DNA of 64,000 nucleotides from Pseudoalteromonas luteoviolacea (GTDB lineage: Bacteria > Pseudomonadota > Gammaproteobacteria > Enterobacterales > Alteromonadaceae), in the NCBI RefSeq assembly GCF_001696455.1, contig NZ_MAUJ01000006.1, positions 1-64,000 on the forward strand, given 5' to 3'. Position numbers and translations under genes: made by a program. How positions within the stretch are numbered: position 1 is the first letter of the stretch; each line of letters starts with the position of its first letter. This document shows positions 44,011 through 53,356 of the stretch, one piece after another. The notes beneath the pieces are model-generated. The model made no database searches. It was given only the letters and a program-made list of their open reading frames with translations, and was not told the origin of the DNA.

Positions 44011-46245
44011 TTACATTGAGCTGTACTTTTCACGCAGCTGCTGACGAACGAACTCAGCGACGGTGTTAAAGATAAATGTAAAAATAAACAGTACAAATGC
44101 AGCAAGGAACAGGATCCGGTAGTGTGAGCTACCTACCTCTGACTCTGGCATTTCAACCGCAATGTTCGCCGCTAACGTACGCATACCTTGGAAAATACTC
44201 CAGTCCATAATCGGCGTATTACCTGTCGCCATTAATACAATCATGGTTTCACCCACTGCACGACCCAATCCCATCATTACGGCGGAGAAGATACCTGGGC
44301 TTGCTGTTAACAATACGACTCGTACTAATGTTTGCCACTGGGTCGCACCCAGTGCCAGTGATCCGTTTGATAGATGCTTTGGTACACTGAATACCGCATC
44401 CTCTGCGATAGAGAAAATAGTAGGAATAACTGCAAAACCCATCGCAATACCAACGACCAATGAGTTGCGTTGGTCAAACGTTAAGCCAAGTTCATTGGTC
44501 AAGTATTGACGTACATTGCCGCCAAACATCCATACCTCAATACTGTCGCTAATTGCGAATGACAACCAACCAACGATTAACACCACTGGGATAAGTAGTA
44601 CCGAGTGCCAACCATCCGGCAGTAAATGACGAATTTGTTTGGGTAATTTGGTCCAACCAAAAGCAGTACCAATAATCGCTATCGGTAAGAGCACCAGCAG
44701 CGCAACAATGGCTGGTAAATGCGCTTCGATAAGCGGTGCAAGCCAAAGGCCCGCTAAGAAACCCAGTATTACCGTCGGTAGCGCTTCCATGATTTCAACC
44801 GTTGGCTTCACTACTCGGCGCAGTTCTGGCGACATAAAGTATGCCGTGTATATTGCAGCTGAAAGTGCAATTGGTACGGCAAACAACATTGCATACATCG
44901 CTGCTTTAATGGTACCAAATGAGATTGGTACTAATGAGAATTTAGACTCAAAGTCATCACTTGCAGAAGTTGACTGCCAAGTGTAAGCCGGCTCAGGGTA
45001 ACCTTCATACCAGACTTCCTGCCAAAGGGCTGACCAAGTCACTTCCGGGTGCTCATTATGCAGCTCGACGACATTCAATGTGTTATCAGATAGAAGCAAT
45101 GCTGCATTTGCACGCGGAGATACCGCAAACTTTTCGATAGCCCCATCCACAACTTGACCTTGCCACAAGTGTGCTTCACTGGTGGTGTAATAAAGACCTA
45201 ACTCACCCGTATTTGTCGTGGTAAAGAAAGTGCGGCGATAAAATTCACTGAAAATATCAACTTGTGCGCCTTTTACACTTTCGAATGAACGAATTTTGGC
45301 AAATTGACGGCCTGCATCGGTATTGACTTCAAACCACTGCGATACTTCACCATTGTCATTACTGAGCATCAGTGAGTTTGCACCAGCCAGTAAATTCATA
45401 TTAACGAGGTTCGCGTTTTCTTCGTTAGCCGCAAGTAACTGGAACTGCTCAACGTCATCCGCAAAACGCGTGTCAAAAACATAGATTTGATTGGCAGAGC
45501 GAACGAATACACGTGTTGTATCTGGGGAGATCAACATGTCGTCAACACGCCCCTCAATCGGTAAGATACTGCGCTCTACCGTCCACTCAATCTCACCGCT
45601 AAACATATTTTCTTCAGCACTGAATGATGCAAAGATAACTCGCTTGTCAGCGGTCTGAGCAACGACAGCGGTTTTATCTTCATAGTGACTAAATGCAAAC
45701 TGCTTAATTGCCTGGCCTTGGTCATCTACCTCTAGCTGAATACCTTCAAGTGGATAGCTCAACCTTGGTTGCATCACACGTTGGTTACCAGGAAATGAAA
45801 TTAGAAAACTTGGCTTTACTAACTGAATTTGACCATTGTCCAAACCATATGCATAAATACCCAAGAATGGTGCACTTTGAGAGAAGCTTGTCACCTGACC
45901 GTCCAAGTCAACTGCCAGTGTATTTAGCTTGTCACCTGCGTTTTGGCCTTTGATCTGATAAAAATCGACGAGGCCTTTGTTATCAAGTAAATATGCAATT
46001 TCGGTTTGTTCTTCCATACCCATACCGAAATACGTTTTATCGTCTTGTAAAGCGATATCAGCACGTTTAGTCACGCTCGCAGATTCGAATATTGGCTGCA
46101 CAACGTAAAGTAAGTAAAAGAAGATTAATAGCAAAGCAACCAAAACCATCACCCCTCCCGAGGTAATTCCGAATTGGGCAAAGCGGTCTTTAAAGAGACG
46201 GCTTCTATCCGTTTTAAAGGACGGTTTTTGCGGATTGGAAGTCAT
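44011..46245 (-). CDS. pstC: Phosphate ABC transporter permease PstC, long form
   Basis: PstC is the partner permease of PstA. From the ATG at 46245, with an AAGGTG ribosome-binding site (MTSNPQKPSFKTDRSRLFK), it is 744 residues; E. coli PstC has 319. After TM1 (about 26-50) comes a large periplasmic insert of about 400 residues resembling a beta-propeller (repeated motifs such as VFVRSANQIYVFDTRF). The permease core follows from about residue 440, with the EAA loop SLALGATQWQTLVRVVL. It heads the pstC-pstA-pstB-phoU unit, has a Pho box upstream, and is not accompanied by pstS here. Confidence 0.94.
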   Translation of the reverse strand: MTSNPQKPSFKTDRSRLFKDRFAQFGITSGGVMVLVALLLIFFYLLYVVQPIFESASVTKRADIALQDDKTYFGMGMEEQTEIAYLLDNKGLVDFYQIKGQNAGDKLNTLAVDLDGQVTSFSQSAPFLGIYAYGLDNGQIQLVKPSFLISFPGNQRVMQPRLSYPLEGIQLEVDDQGQAIKQFAFSHYEDKTAVVAQTADKRVIFASFSAEENMFSGEIEWTVERSILPIEGRVDDMLISPDTTRVFVRSANQIYVFDTRFADDVEQFQLLAANEENANLVNMNLLAGANSLMLSNDNGEVSQWFEVNTDAGRQFAKIRSFESVKGAQVDIFSEFYRRTFFTTTNTGELGLYYTTSEAHLWQGQVVDGAIEKFAVSPRANAALLLSDNTLNVVELHNEHPEVTWSALWQEVWYEGYPEPAYTWQSTSASDDFESKFSLVPISFGTIKAAMYAMLFAVPIALSAAIYTAYFMSPELRRVVKPTVEIMEALPTVILGFLAGLWLAPLIEAHLPAIVALLVLLPIAIIGTAFGWTKLPKQIRHLLPDGWHSVLLIPVVLIVGWLSFAISDSIEVWMFGGNVRQYLTNELGLTFDQRNSLVVGIAMGFAVIPTIFSIAEDAVFSVPKHLSNGSLALGATQWQTLVRVVLLTASPGIFSAVMMGLGRAVGETMIVLMATGNTPIMDWSIFQGMRTLAANIAVEMPESEVGSSHYRILFLAAFVLFIFTFIFNTVAEFVRQQLREKYSSM

Positions 46246-46277
46246 CAAAACACCTTTTTATTATCAAGTTGCGGCGC

Positions 46278-46311
46278 ATTATATTTCATCAAGATGACAG
46301 TTATGTTACAT
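46278..46311 (-). promoter_or_regulatory. Pho box and -10 of the pst operon
   Basis: On the minus strand ATGTAACATAACTGTCAT (46294-46311) contains two TGTCA-like repeats 11 bp apart, the first TGTAAC and the second a perfect CTGTCAT. A perfect TATAAT (46278-46283) lies 10 bp further on. This is the classical layout in which PhoB replaces the -35 element. It is 33 bp from the pstC start. Confidence 0.75.
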
Positions 46312-46515
46312 GAGCCATGATGAAATTGTTGCTTTTTTTAACTTTAATCATTATCTACAAAAGGTTTTTTTAATGTATCTAGTTTTCATTTGCATTTGTT
46401 TACAAAGCAACAGCCATCTTGTTGGACAATTCCCCTATGTTTACTAGGCTTAACAGGCGATATTTCGCTTTTCCACCACCGCCGTAAAGGCATTTAATAA
46501 TAAGAGACATGTGAT

Positions 46516-47022
46516 ATGAAGCAGTTAGTATTAACACTTATAGGTAAGGACCGACCTGGTCTCGTAGAGCAAATTTCTGCCACTATTTTGCAACACCATG
46601 GTAATTGGGCTACCAGTAACCTAAGCCATCTGGCAGGTCAGTTTGCGGGTATTGTACTCGTTGAAGTTGCTGAAGAGCATTTACAAACATTGCAAGATGC
46701 ACTTCACGGAATACCAGAGCTAGAGGTCCGAATTGAACACGGTGAACAAGACCACCAAGAAGTTAAGAATGAGAAGCTCAATTTAGTTATTACGGGTAAT
46801 GATCGTCCCGGAATCATTCAAGAGCTATCCAGCGTAATTCGCCACCAAGGCGCGAATATCACGCATCTAAATTCAAGGCAGCAAAGCGCACCAAATTGGG
46901 GAGTTCCCATATTTAGCGCATTTGCGACGGTAAATTTGGCACCGGGCACACACAAAGAAAACGTTGTTGACGCATTAGAAGCAATTACCAGTGATCTTAT
47001 CGTAGACATCGAACCAGACTGA
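46516..47022 (+). CDS. ACT-domain protein, GcvR-like (glycine cleavage repressor family)
   Basis: This 168-residue protein consists of two ACT domains (about residues 1-75 and 85-165). Each opens with a ligand-loop-like motif: LTLIGKDRPGLVEQIS and LVITGNDRPGIIQELS. This is the arrangement of E. coli GcvR (190 residues), which controls GcvA at the glycine cleavage operon. No gcv genes are nearby, so the exact role is inferred from fold. It is divergent from pstC and ends at a terminator before ppk. Confidence 0.82.
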   Translation: MKQLVLTLIGKDRPGLVEQISATILQHHGNWATSNLSHLAGQFAGIVLVEVAEEHLQTLQDALHGIPELEVRIEHGEQDHQEVKNEKLNLVITGNDRPGIIQELSSVIRHQGANITHLNSRQQSAPNWGVPIFSAFATVNLAPGTHKENVVDALEAITSDLIVDIEPD

Positions 47023-47066
47023 CATTGATATCAAACAACGACACATTTCAAATATACGATAGACTC

Positions 47067-47101
47067 ATATGGCAGAGGTAGGAACCACTGCCATATTTTT
47101 C
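47067..47101 (+). terminator. Intrinsic terminator after the GcvR-like gene
   Basis: A perfect 9-bp stem (ATATGGCAG 47067-47075, CTGCCATAT 47088-47096) with a 12-nt loop is followed by TTTTTCC. Confidence 0.88.
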
Positions 47102-47135
47102 CTTCCTCTTAGCACATTCGCATTCGCTGTACCCA

Positions 47136-47169
47136 ATGTCATATAAGTGTCACATTGTGGACATACTCT
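47136..47169 (+). promoter_or_regulatory. Pho box and -10 of the ppk-ppx operon
   Basis: ATGTCATATAAGTGTCAC (47136-47153) has two TGTCA repeats spaced 11 bp, both matching PhoB core sites. A -10-like TACTCT (47164-47169) lies exactly 10 bp after. It sits 31 bp before the ppk start. The layout matches the pst site on the other strand about 0.85 kb away. Confidence 0.75.
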
Positions 47170-47200
47170 AGAAAAAGCAACTGTTACGACGGAATGAAAA

Positions 47201-49288
47201 ATGCACGCATTATCTAGTGACCCAAAAGCAATCAGCTTTTTTGCAAAAGAGCTGAGTTGGCTCTCATTCAACGAACGCGTCTTACAAGAGGCGAAAGATA
47301 AAAATAACCCGATTATTGAACGCATTCGATTTTTAGGTATCTTCTCCAACAATCTAGATGAATTTTTCCGTGTCCGTGTCGCGGATGTAAAGCGCAGGAT
47401 TTTATTGAGTAATTTGCCGGATGCGAACTTTGAAGAAAACGAAGCACTGCTTAACCAAATACAAAAGAAAGTACTGTCTTTGGGTAAAAAGTTTAATCAC
47501 ATCCACAAACAAATTTTTAGTGATTTAAACGCGCACAATATCCATGTAAAGCAACCAGAAGAGCTATCTGAGTTTCACCAAGAATGGCTTAGAAATTACT
47601 TTAATGACCAAGTGTTGCAATACTTGTCGCCTATATTACTGACAGAGAATAAAGATTACTCAGATCTTATCAACGATACCATGACTTACCTATTTGTGGA
47701 GATGAGTAGCGACAATGATAAGCACCACCATGCATTATTAGAATTACCAACAGATAGATTAGAACGCTTCGTGATCCTCCCCCCAGAAAGGACGCGGCGT
47801 CAAAAAACCCTCATGTTATTAGATGATGTGGTCAAATTTTACCTACGAGATGTGTTTAGTAACTTTCTTTCTTTTGAGCATATTGAGGGCTACGAAATTA
47901 AGCTCACTCGTGATGCCGAATACAACTTAGATGATGAGCTAGAAGAAGGTCTATTGGACAAAATGTCAAAGGGTCTGAAACAGCGCCTTTATGCTGAACC
48001 AGTGCGACTTACGTACGATGAGGCGATGCCCGAAAGCATTATGAAAGTGATGAAAAAACGACTTGGCGTGACACAGCAAGATGCGCTGATCCCCGGTGGT
48101 AGTTACAGAAACTTTCGAGATTTCATCGCGTTTCCCAATGTTGGCAGAGGCTATTTAGAAAATAAACCTCTTCCTCCGTTAAAAAGCTCAGCATTTGATA
48201 AGCACGACAGCGTATTTAAGGCCATTTCCGAGCAGGATATCCTGCTTTATTACCCTTACCATACCTTCAACCACATGTTGGAGTATGTCCGCCAAGCGGC
48301 TTTTGATCCTAAAGTGACGCAGATTAAAATCAATATTTACCGCGTAGCCAGTCGATCACAATTAATCGCCTCACTCATCAATGCCGCCAAAAATGGCAAA
48401 AAGGTCACGGTCATGGTGGAGCTCAAAGCCCGCTTTGATGAACAAAACAATATTGAATGGGCAAAAATGCTCAGCGAATATGGCATTAAGGTGATGGTTG
48501 GCTTGCCTGCGTTGAAAGTACACAGCAAACTATGTGTCATCCATCGCAAAGAAAAAGGCAAAATTGTTAAGTATGCCCATGTAGGGACTGGTAACTTCCA
48601 CGAAAAAACAGCGCGCATTTATACGGACTTTAGCCTCTTCACCAAGCACCCAGACATCTGTAATGAGTGTGATGATGTGTTCAAGTTTATCGAAACCAGC
48701 TACAGGCCATTCAACTTTAAGCACTTAATGATTTCACCGCTCAATGCCCGTGAAAAGATTTACGCTTTAATAGATCAAGAAGTGGCCAATGCCAAAGCGG
48801 GTAAAGTCGCGCGGATCACCGTTAAAGTGAATAACCTCGTAGACAAAGAGTTGATTGATAAACTGTACTTAGCAGCGCGCACTGGGGTCAAAATTCGTAT
48901 GATCATTCGCGGTATGTGCGCACTGGTTCCCGGCTTGCCACGGTTTAGTGAAAATATACGCGTCATCAGCATTGTAGACCGATTTTTAGAGCATCCAAGA
49001 GTCATGGTGTTTGAAAATGCTGGCGATCCACAGGTGTATATCTCATCAGCGGACTGGATGACAAGAAACTTAGATCACCGTGTTGAAGTCGGCGTGCCAA
49101 TTTATGAAGAAACATTAAAACAGTTGATCATTGACACATTAGAACTACAATTCCGAGATCGTGTTAAAGCACGACTGATTGATAGTGAACAGAAAAATAA
49201 CTATGTGAACCGGGGTAATAAGAAGAAGATCCGTTCACAAATTGCTATTTATGATCACATTAAAAAATGGGAAAGTAGTAGGACTTAA
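47201..49288 (+). CDS. ppk: Polyphosphate kinase 1
   Basis: Ppk1 makes polyphosphate reversibly from ATP through a phosphohistidine intermediate. The 695-residue protein has the N domain (KELSWLSFNERVLQEAKDKNNP), head domain, and the C1/C2 catalytic domains. The autophosphorylated His is expected in LKVHSKLCVI near residue 440, and KINIYRVASRSQLI precedes it. HVGTGNFHEKTARIYTDFSL and ISSADWMTRNLDHRVE are family signatures. Length matches E. coli (688). It has a Pho box upstream and is followed after one base by ppx. Confidence 0.98.
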   Translation: MHALSSDPKAISFFAKELSWLSFNERVLQEAKDKNNPIIERIRFLGIFSNNLDEFFRVRVADVKRRILLSNLPDANFEENEALLNQIQKKVLSLGKKFNHIHKQIFSDLNAHNIHVKQPEELSEFHQEWLRNYFNDQVLQYLSPILLTENKDYSDLINDTMTYLFVEMSSDNDKHHHALLELPTDRLERFVILPPERTRRQKTLMLLDDVVKFYLRDVFSNFLSFEHIEGYEIKLTRDAEYNLDDELEEGLLDKMSKGLKQRLYAEPVRLTYDEAMPESIMKVMKKRLGVTQQDALIPGGSYRNFRDFIAFPNVGRGYLENKPLPPLKSSAFDKHDSVFKAISEQDILLYYPYHTFNHMLEYVRQAAFDPKVTQIKINIYRVASRSQLIASLINAAKNGKKVTVMVELKARFDEQNNIEWAKMLSEYGIKVMVGLPALKVHSKLCVIHRKEKGKIVKYAHVGTGNFHEKTARIYTDFSLFTKHPDICNECDDVFKFIETSYRPFNFKHLMISPLNAREKIYALIDQEVANAKAGKVARITVKVNNLVDKELIDKLYLAARTGVKIRMIIRGMCALVPGLPRFSENIRVISIVDRFLEHPRVMVFENAGDPQVYISSADWMTRNLDHRVEVGVPIYEETLKQLIIDTLELQFRDRVKARLIDSEQKNNYVNRGNKKKIRSQIAIYDHIKKWESSRT

Positions 49289-49289
49289 T

Positions 49290-50789
49290 ATGACAAAATA
49301 CCCCTCTTTTGCTGCCGTAGATTTAGGCTCGAACAGTTTTCATTTAGTGGTGGCAAGGGAGGTCGATGGCAGATTGCAGCTTCTGCACAAAGAAAAACAT
49401 CGCGTCTATCTCGCAGCAGGGTTAGATGAGGATTTTGTCTTAGACGATAGCGCCATAGATAGGGCACTTCATGTCCTTAAACAATTCGCCGCGACACTTG
49501 CCGGCTTTAACAAAGAAAATGTTGAAGTTGCAGCAACTTACACTTTGCGCAGTTGTAAAAACTTACGTCATTTTATCAAACAAGCTAAAGCTGTCTTTCC
49601 ATATAAAATTAATGTCATTTCAGGACAGGAAGAGGCACGACTAATCTATCAAGGCGTTGCCAATTACGTGCATGACGACAGTAATCGCTTAGTCATTGAT
49701 ATTGGCGGTGGTAGCACCGAGGTGATTGTCGGTAAACATCAATCGCACAAACTACTAACTAGCCGAAATGTTGGCTGTGTGACCATGAGTAAATTGTTTT
49801 TTGGTGATACAAAGCTCACCGAAAAACGGTTTAAAAAAGCCATTATTCACGCCGAGCAAAATATTGAACCGATTACAGCAATCTATCAAAAAACAGGCTG
49901 GCAGTCTTGTTTAGGCACATCTGGCACCATAAAGACCCTCAGTGCCATCAACGATGAGTTATTTCAAACTAGAACCCTTACTCTTGATTCACTTAGAGAC
50001 ATTCAAGGACATTTAACATCCGCAGGTGAATTGAGTCATATCGCAATTAAAGCTTTGCCAGACGAGCGCAAGTCCAGTATTGCCGGAGGGCTGGCTATTT
50101 TGATTGCCGCATTCAATCAACTAGGCATAGAACAGCTAGAATATTGCGATTATTCGCTTCGCGAAGGTTTGCTACATGAGTTAGCACAGAATGATGAGTT
50201 TGATATTCGTGCCCGCACCATAGACTCATTTGCCGAACAGTATACCGTGGATGCGCAGCACGCCAAACATATCTGCCAAACGTTGACGCACTTTTTCAAA
50301 ATAGCCAAATCGACTTGGCAATTAGATAAAGGGGATTTAGAGCTCCTAAAATGGGCTGCTTACCTACACGAAGTCGGTATCGCGATTAACTCTTCAGGGA
50401 TCCACAAACACAGCGCTTATATCGTGATGAATAGCCAGCTCCCTGGCTTTACACAAGATCAGCAACAACAACTCGGAGCGTTGATCCGATTTCATCGAAA
50501 AAAGATCAAATCACATGATCTCAATGAATTGGTAGACACCGACGCTCAACCCCGATTTATGAGGTTATTGACGTTGTTGAGACTGGCTATTTTATTCCAT
50601 CAAAAACGACAAAAAACACAAGTGCCAAAGCATGAAATGACGATTTCAACAAACGAAGTGACCTTACAGTTTGAACATGCTTGGCTAGAAGAGCACTCGC
50701 TATTTTCAGCGGATCTGGAACAAGAACAACATTATTGGAAATCACTGGATGTTGACCTAACACTACAGACCTGTGAACACCTCACTTAG
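49290..50789 (+). CDS. ppx: Exopolyphosphatase
   Basis: Ppx removes terminal phosphates from polyphosphate and, in the GppA group, hydrolyses pppGpp. The ATG at 49290 (MTKYPSFAAVDLGSNSFHLV; GGACTTAAT ribosome-binding site) lies one base after the ppk stop; the frame upstream overlaps ppk and is not used. The 499-residue protein shows the ASKHA phosphate-binding motifs DLGSNSFHLVVA and DIGGGSTEVI near 142, SCLGTSGTIK, and a C-terminal HD-like region (LHEVGIAI). ppk-ppx is the standard pair. Confidence 0.96.
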   Translation: MTKYPSFAAVDLGSNSFHLVVAREVDGRLQLLHKEKHRVYLAAGLDEDFVLDDSAIDRALHVLKQFAATLAGFNKENVEVAATYTLRSCKNLRHFIKQAKAVFPYKINVISGQEEARLIYQGVANYVHDDSNRLVIDIGGGSTEVIVGKHQSHKLLTSRNVGCVTMSKLFFGDTKLTEKRFKKAIIHAEQNIEPITAIYQKTGWQSCLGTSGTIKTLSAINDELFQTRTLTLDSLRDIQGHLTSAGELSHIAIKALPDERKSSIAGGLAILIAAFNQLGIEQLEYCDYSLREGLLHELAQNDEFDIRARTIDSFAEQYTVDAQHAKHICQTLTHFFKIAKSTWQLDKGDLELLKWAAYLHEVGIAINSSGIHKHSAYIVMNSQLPGFTQDQQQQLGALIRFHRKKIKSHDLNELVDTDAQPRFMRLLTLLRLAILFHQKRQKTQVPKHEMTISTNEVTLQFEHAWLEEHSLFSADLEQEQHYWKSLDVDLTLQTCEHLT

Positions 50790-50805
50790 CACCTATCACC
50801 GCTCC

Positions 50806-50833
50806 AATAGACGAGCTTCTACTCGTCTATTTC
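50806..50833. terminator. Hairpin between ppx and the convergent EAL-HDOD gene
   Basis: A perfect 10-bp inverted repeat (AATAGACGAG 50806-50815, CTCGTCTATT 50822-50831) with a 6-nt loop overlaps the stop codon of the minus-strand gene. It is followed on the plus strand by TCTCT. It probably acts on convergent transcripts, with weak U-runs. Confidence 0.55.
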
Positions 50834-52090
50834 TCTGGCGACGGCAAACATTTCATCCCCATATGCACGGCTTTGAACAATCAACTCAAACAGCACCTGA
50901 ACTTCTGTCGCGGGTCTAATCGCATTGAGTATTAATTCGGCTTCAGTGAGATTGTTGCGTTCTACTTCTATCGCAAGGCGTAGAGCGCCACCTATTAAGC
51001 CCTTGTAATTTAAAAGGGCACTACTTAAATTGGGGTCGAGCGAGAACTCATCGACAATGACCGATAATTCCACATCTAAAATTGCATCTAGCACTGACAT
51101 CAAGCCAATCAAATAGCCCTGTTCGGCCATTTCATCGCCACCTGGCTTTAAAAACAGCTCTAGAAATTTTGCTCGATTAAGGCCTAGCTTAGTCAATTCA
51201 GTTGGTTTGTCTGCGCCCAATTCACTCAATGCCAGTACTTTCACGAATTGGCGAATCGCATCTTCACCGAGATAGATCACGGCCTGAGAAATTGAACGTA
51301 TTTCAATGCGCTCTTCACCCGCTTTGGCGTTGGCAAGTTTCAAAACCCTAGCCGTTAAGCTGAGATCTTTTGCAACTCGCGCCTGTACTTCTTTAAAGCA
51401 CAGTGATTTTTTTGCCGTACAACGCAACAAATCAAACACCGCCATTTTTGACGGCTCAACATTACCATGATTCAGCATTTCGGGCTTGGCGAAGAAGAAA
51501 CCTTGAAAGTAATCAGCGCCCGCATTGCGGATAAAGTTAAACTGCTCTAGCGTTTCGATACGTTCAACCACCACCTTTAAGCGCGGGTACTGTCTTTTCA
51601 ATTTTTTCACCATCATTGTCGTTTTGATGATGGGTAATTCAACTTCTATTTTTACAAAGTCCACAACCTCAAGCAGCGGCTCCCAACGAGGGTCCCCGTC
51701 ATAGTCATCGAGGGCAAATCGATACCCTACTTGGGCAAGTTTACTCACGGTTTTAGTCAAGCTCTCAATATCTTTTGAGCGCTCAACAATTTCAACGACA
51801 AGGCCTTGTGGACTTAATAACTTAGGAAGCTCTTGGATCAAAGTTTCATCGGAGAAGTTTACAAAGGCAAGCGAGCCAGCAGCGAGTCTATCTAGGCCAA
51901 TAAACAACAGAGAATTAAAAAAAAGACGCCCCGTCGCAAGCCCATCACTCACGCCGCTAGGAAAAACATTGTTGTGTGAATCTCGGTACAATAGCTCGTA
52001 AGCATGCACTTGTTGCTCACCATTTAATATTGCCTGACGGGCAATATACTGAACGGCGTTGTTCTTAACCTTGGCAGTTTCGCTACTCAT
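50819..52090 (-). CDS. EAL-HDOD (YuxH-like) signalling protein
   Basis: This 423-residue cytosolic protein starts at the ATG at 52090, which has AAGGA 5 nt upstream; an ATG two codons earlier has none at useful spacing. The N-terminal half is a degenerate EAL domain: the signature is YELLYRD instead of xEALxR, while VEIVER, ALDDYDGD and FVKIE remain. The C-terminal half is an HDOD domain (LTARVLKLANAKAGEERIEIRSISQAVIYLG). Such proteins usually act in c-di-GMP or motility regulation without hydrolase activity. Convergent with ppx. Confidence 0.88.
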   Translation of the reverse strand: MSSETAKVKNNAVQYIARQAILNGEQQVHAYELLYRDSHNNVFPSGVSDGLATGRLFFNSLLFIGLDRLAAGSLAFVNFSDETLIQELPKLLSPQGLVVEIVERSKDIESLTKTVSKLAQVGYRFALDDYDGDPRWEPLLEVVDFVKIEVELPIIKTTMMVKKLKRQYPRLKVVVERIETLEQFNFIRNAGADYFQGFFFAKPEMLNHGNVEPSKMAVFDLLRCTAKKSLCFKEVQARVAKDLSLTARVLKLANAKAGEERIEIRSISQAVIYLGEDAIRQFVKVLALSELGADKPTELTKLGLNRAKFLELFLKPGGDEMAEQGYLIGLMSVLDAILDVELSVIVDEFSLDPNLSSALLNYKGLIGGALRLAIEVERNNLTEAELILNAIRPATEVQVLFELIVQSRAYGDEMFAVAREIDE

Positions 52091-52292
52091 TAACATCCTT
52101 CACTCTGTGCACGCATAAGTGGCTTCCATAACTTCAGCATATGAGAAGTTGCTCTATGGAGCAAATAAAATACCTAGACAAAATAAACTAGACCGAGCCA
52201 ACAACCTAAATTTATTGCGCTACGCGAATGACAACTTATAAGGTCTATATTAAAAAGGTAGCCTAACTTGTTAAACTACCTGTGTTTGGGCG

Positions 52293-53129
52293 TTATTCAG
52301 ATACTAACTCTTCACAACGGAAAAAACCGTCTGGCTCAGCCAGCGTGTCTACCAATTCGGGCAGCACATCTGCCATTGTCTGCTTCAGCACATAAGGCGG
52401 ATTGATAACAATCATACCTGATGCTGTCATACCACGTTCCTCTGTATCAGCGGATGTGGCCAGCTCAAATAGTTGAATATTTCTGATACCAGACGCAACT
52501 AGCACCTCTTCCATCTGGTCAATACGGGCTCTGTCAACCACAGGGTACCAAATCATGTAAGTACCTGAAGTAAAACTTTTATGCGCCTTTACTATCGTGT
52601 TGACCGCTTTTTGATAGTCAGTTTTTATTTCATAAGGGGGATCCATCAGCACCACTGCGCGCCTAGATAGAGGTGGGACCAACCCAATTAACCCCTTAAA
52701 ACCATCTTCCCCTTTGACACGCAAAGAGCGCTTATGCTCTGTGTTCTTTTGCAGTAACGGTAAGTCTTGCGGATGAAGCTCAAAAAACCATCCTTTGTCT
52801 TGCTTTCTGAGGTACTGCTCAGCCACTTTAGGCGATCCTGGATAAAACGCGAGTTTATCTTTATTAAAACCACGTACCATGTCTACATAACGTAGGATAG
52901 CGTCGTTACTGCCGCTGTAGTTCATTAATTTGCCAATCCCATCAGCAAATTCCTGTGTTTTTTGTGCATCATTTGAGGCTAGTTCAAATAGTCCTGCACC
53001 GGAATGCGTATCGATGTAATCAAAAGGCTTATCCTTTCGAGTCATGTAAGAGAGCACTTCTGCCAAAACGAGGTGCTTAATAACGTCCGCCGGGTTACCA
53101 GCATGGAAAGAATGTCTATAACTGAGCAT
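52293..53129 (-). CDS. rlmJ: 23S rRNA (adenine2030-N6)-methyltransferase RlmJ
   Basis: RlmJ methylates A2030 in 23S rRNA. The 278-residue protein starts MLSYRHSFHAGNPADVIKHL, as in E. coli RlmJ (280). It has the SAM motif YIDTHSGAGLFEL near residues 38-50 and the catalytic DPPYE near residue 164 (VVLMDPPYEIKTDY). The insertion subdomain after motif I (KLMNYSG to YPGSPKVAEQ) is also typical. A single gene, divergent from the coiled-coil-zapA unit. Confidence 0.96.
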   Translation of the reverse strand: MLSYRHSFHAGNPADVIKHLVLAEVLSYMTRKDKPFDYIDTHSGAGLFELASNDAQKTQEFADGIGKLMNYSGSNDAILRYVDMVRGFNKDKLAFYPGSPKVAEQYLRKQDKGWFFELHPQDLPLLQKNTEHKRSLRVKGEDGFKGLIGLVPPLSRRAVVLMDPPYEIKTDYQKAVNTIVKAHKSFTSGTYMIWYPVVDRARIDQMEEVLVASGIRNIQLFELATSADTEERGMTASGMIVINPPYVLKQTMADVLPELVDTLAEPDGFFRCEELVSE

Positions 53130-53356
53130 AAGAGGCCTTATATGCAGAACATAATTGCTTTTTGAAAATTAGTCTCACTTCACTATGTACGAAATATAAC
53201 CGCTTTAGTGAATGGCAAATGAACAAAATACGTAGTTATCGGAATTATCTCTTAAAACGACGCAAAAATCAGTATAAAGCTACGTAATTACTGGTAATAG
53301 AATCCGCTTTGCTTTACATTTGCATGACAAATCACAGTGATAAGAGCGCATTTAAA

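Noticed and set aside
49242..49289. ppx starting inside ppk
   Set aside because: The extension overlaps ppk and lacks family similarity; the ATG at 49290 follows a ribosome-binding site.
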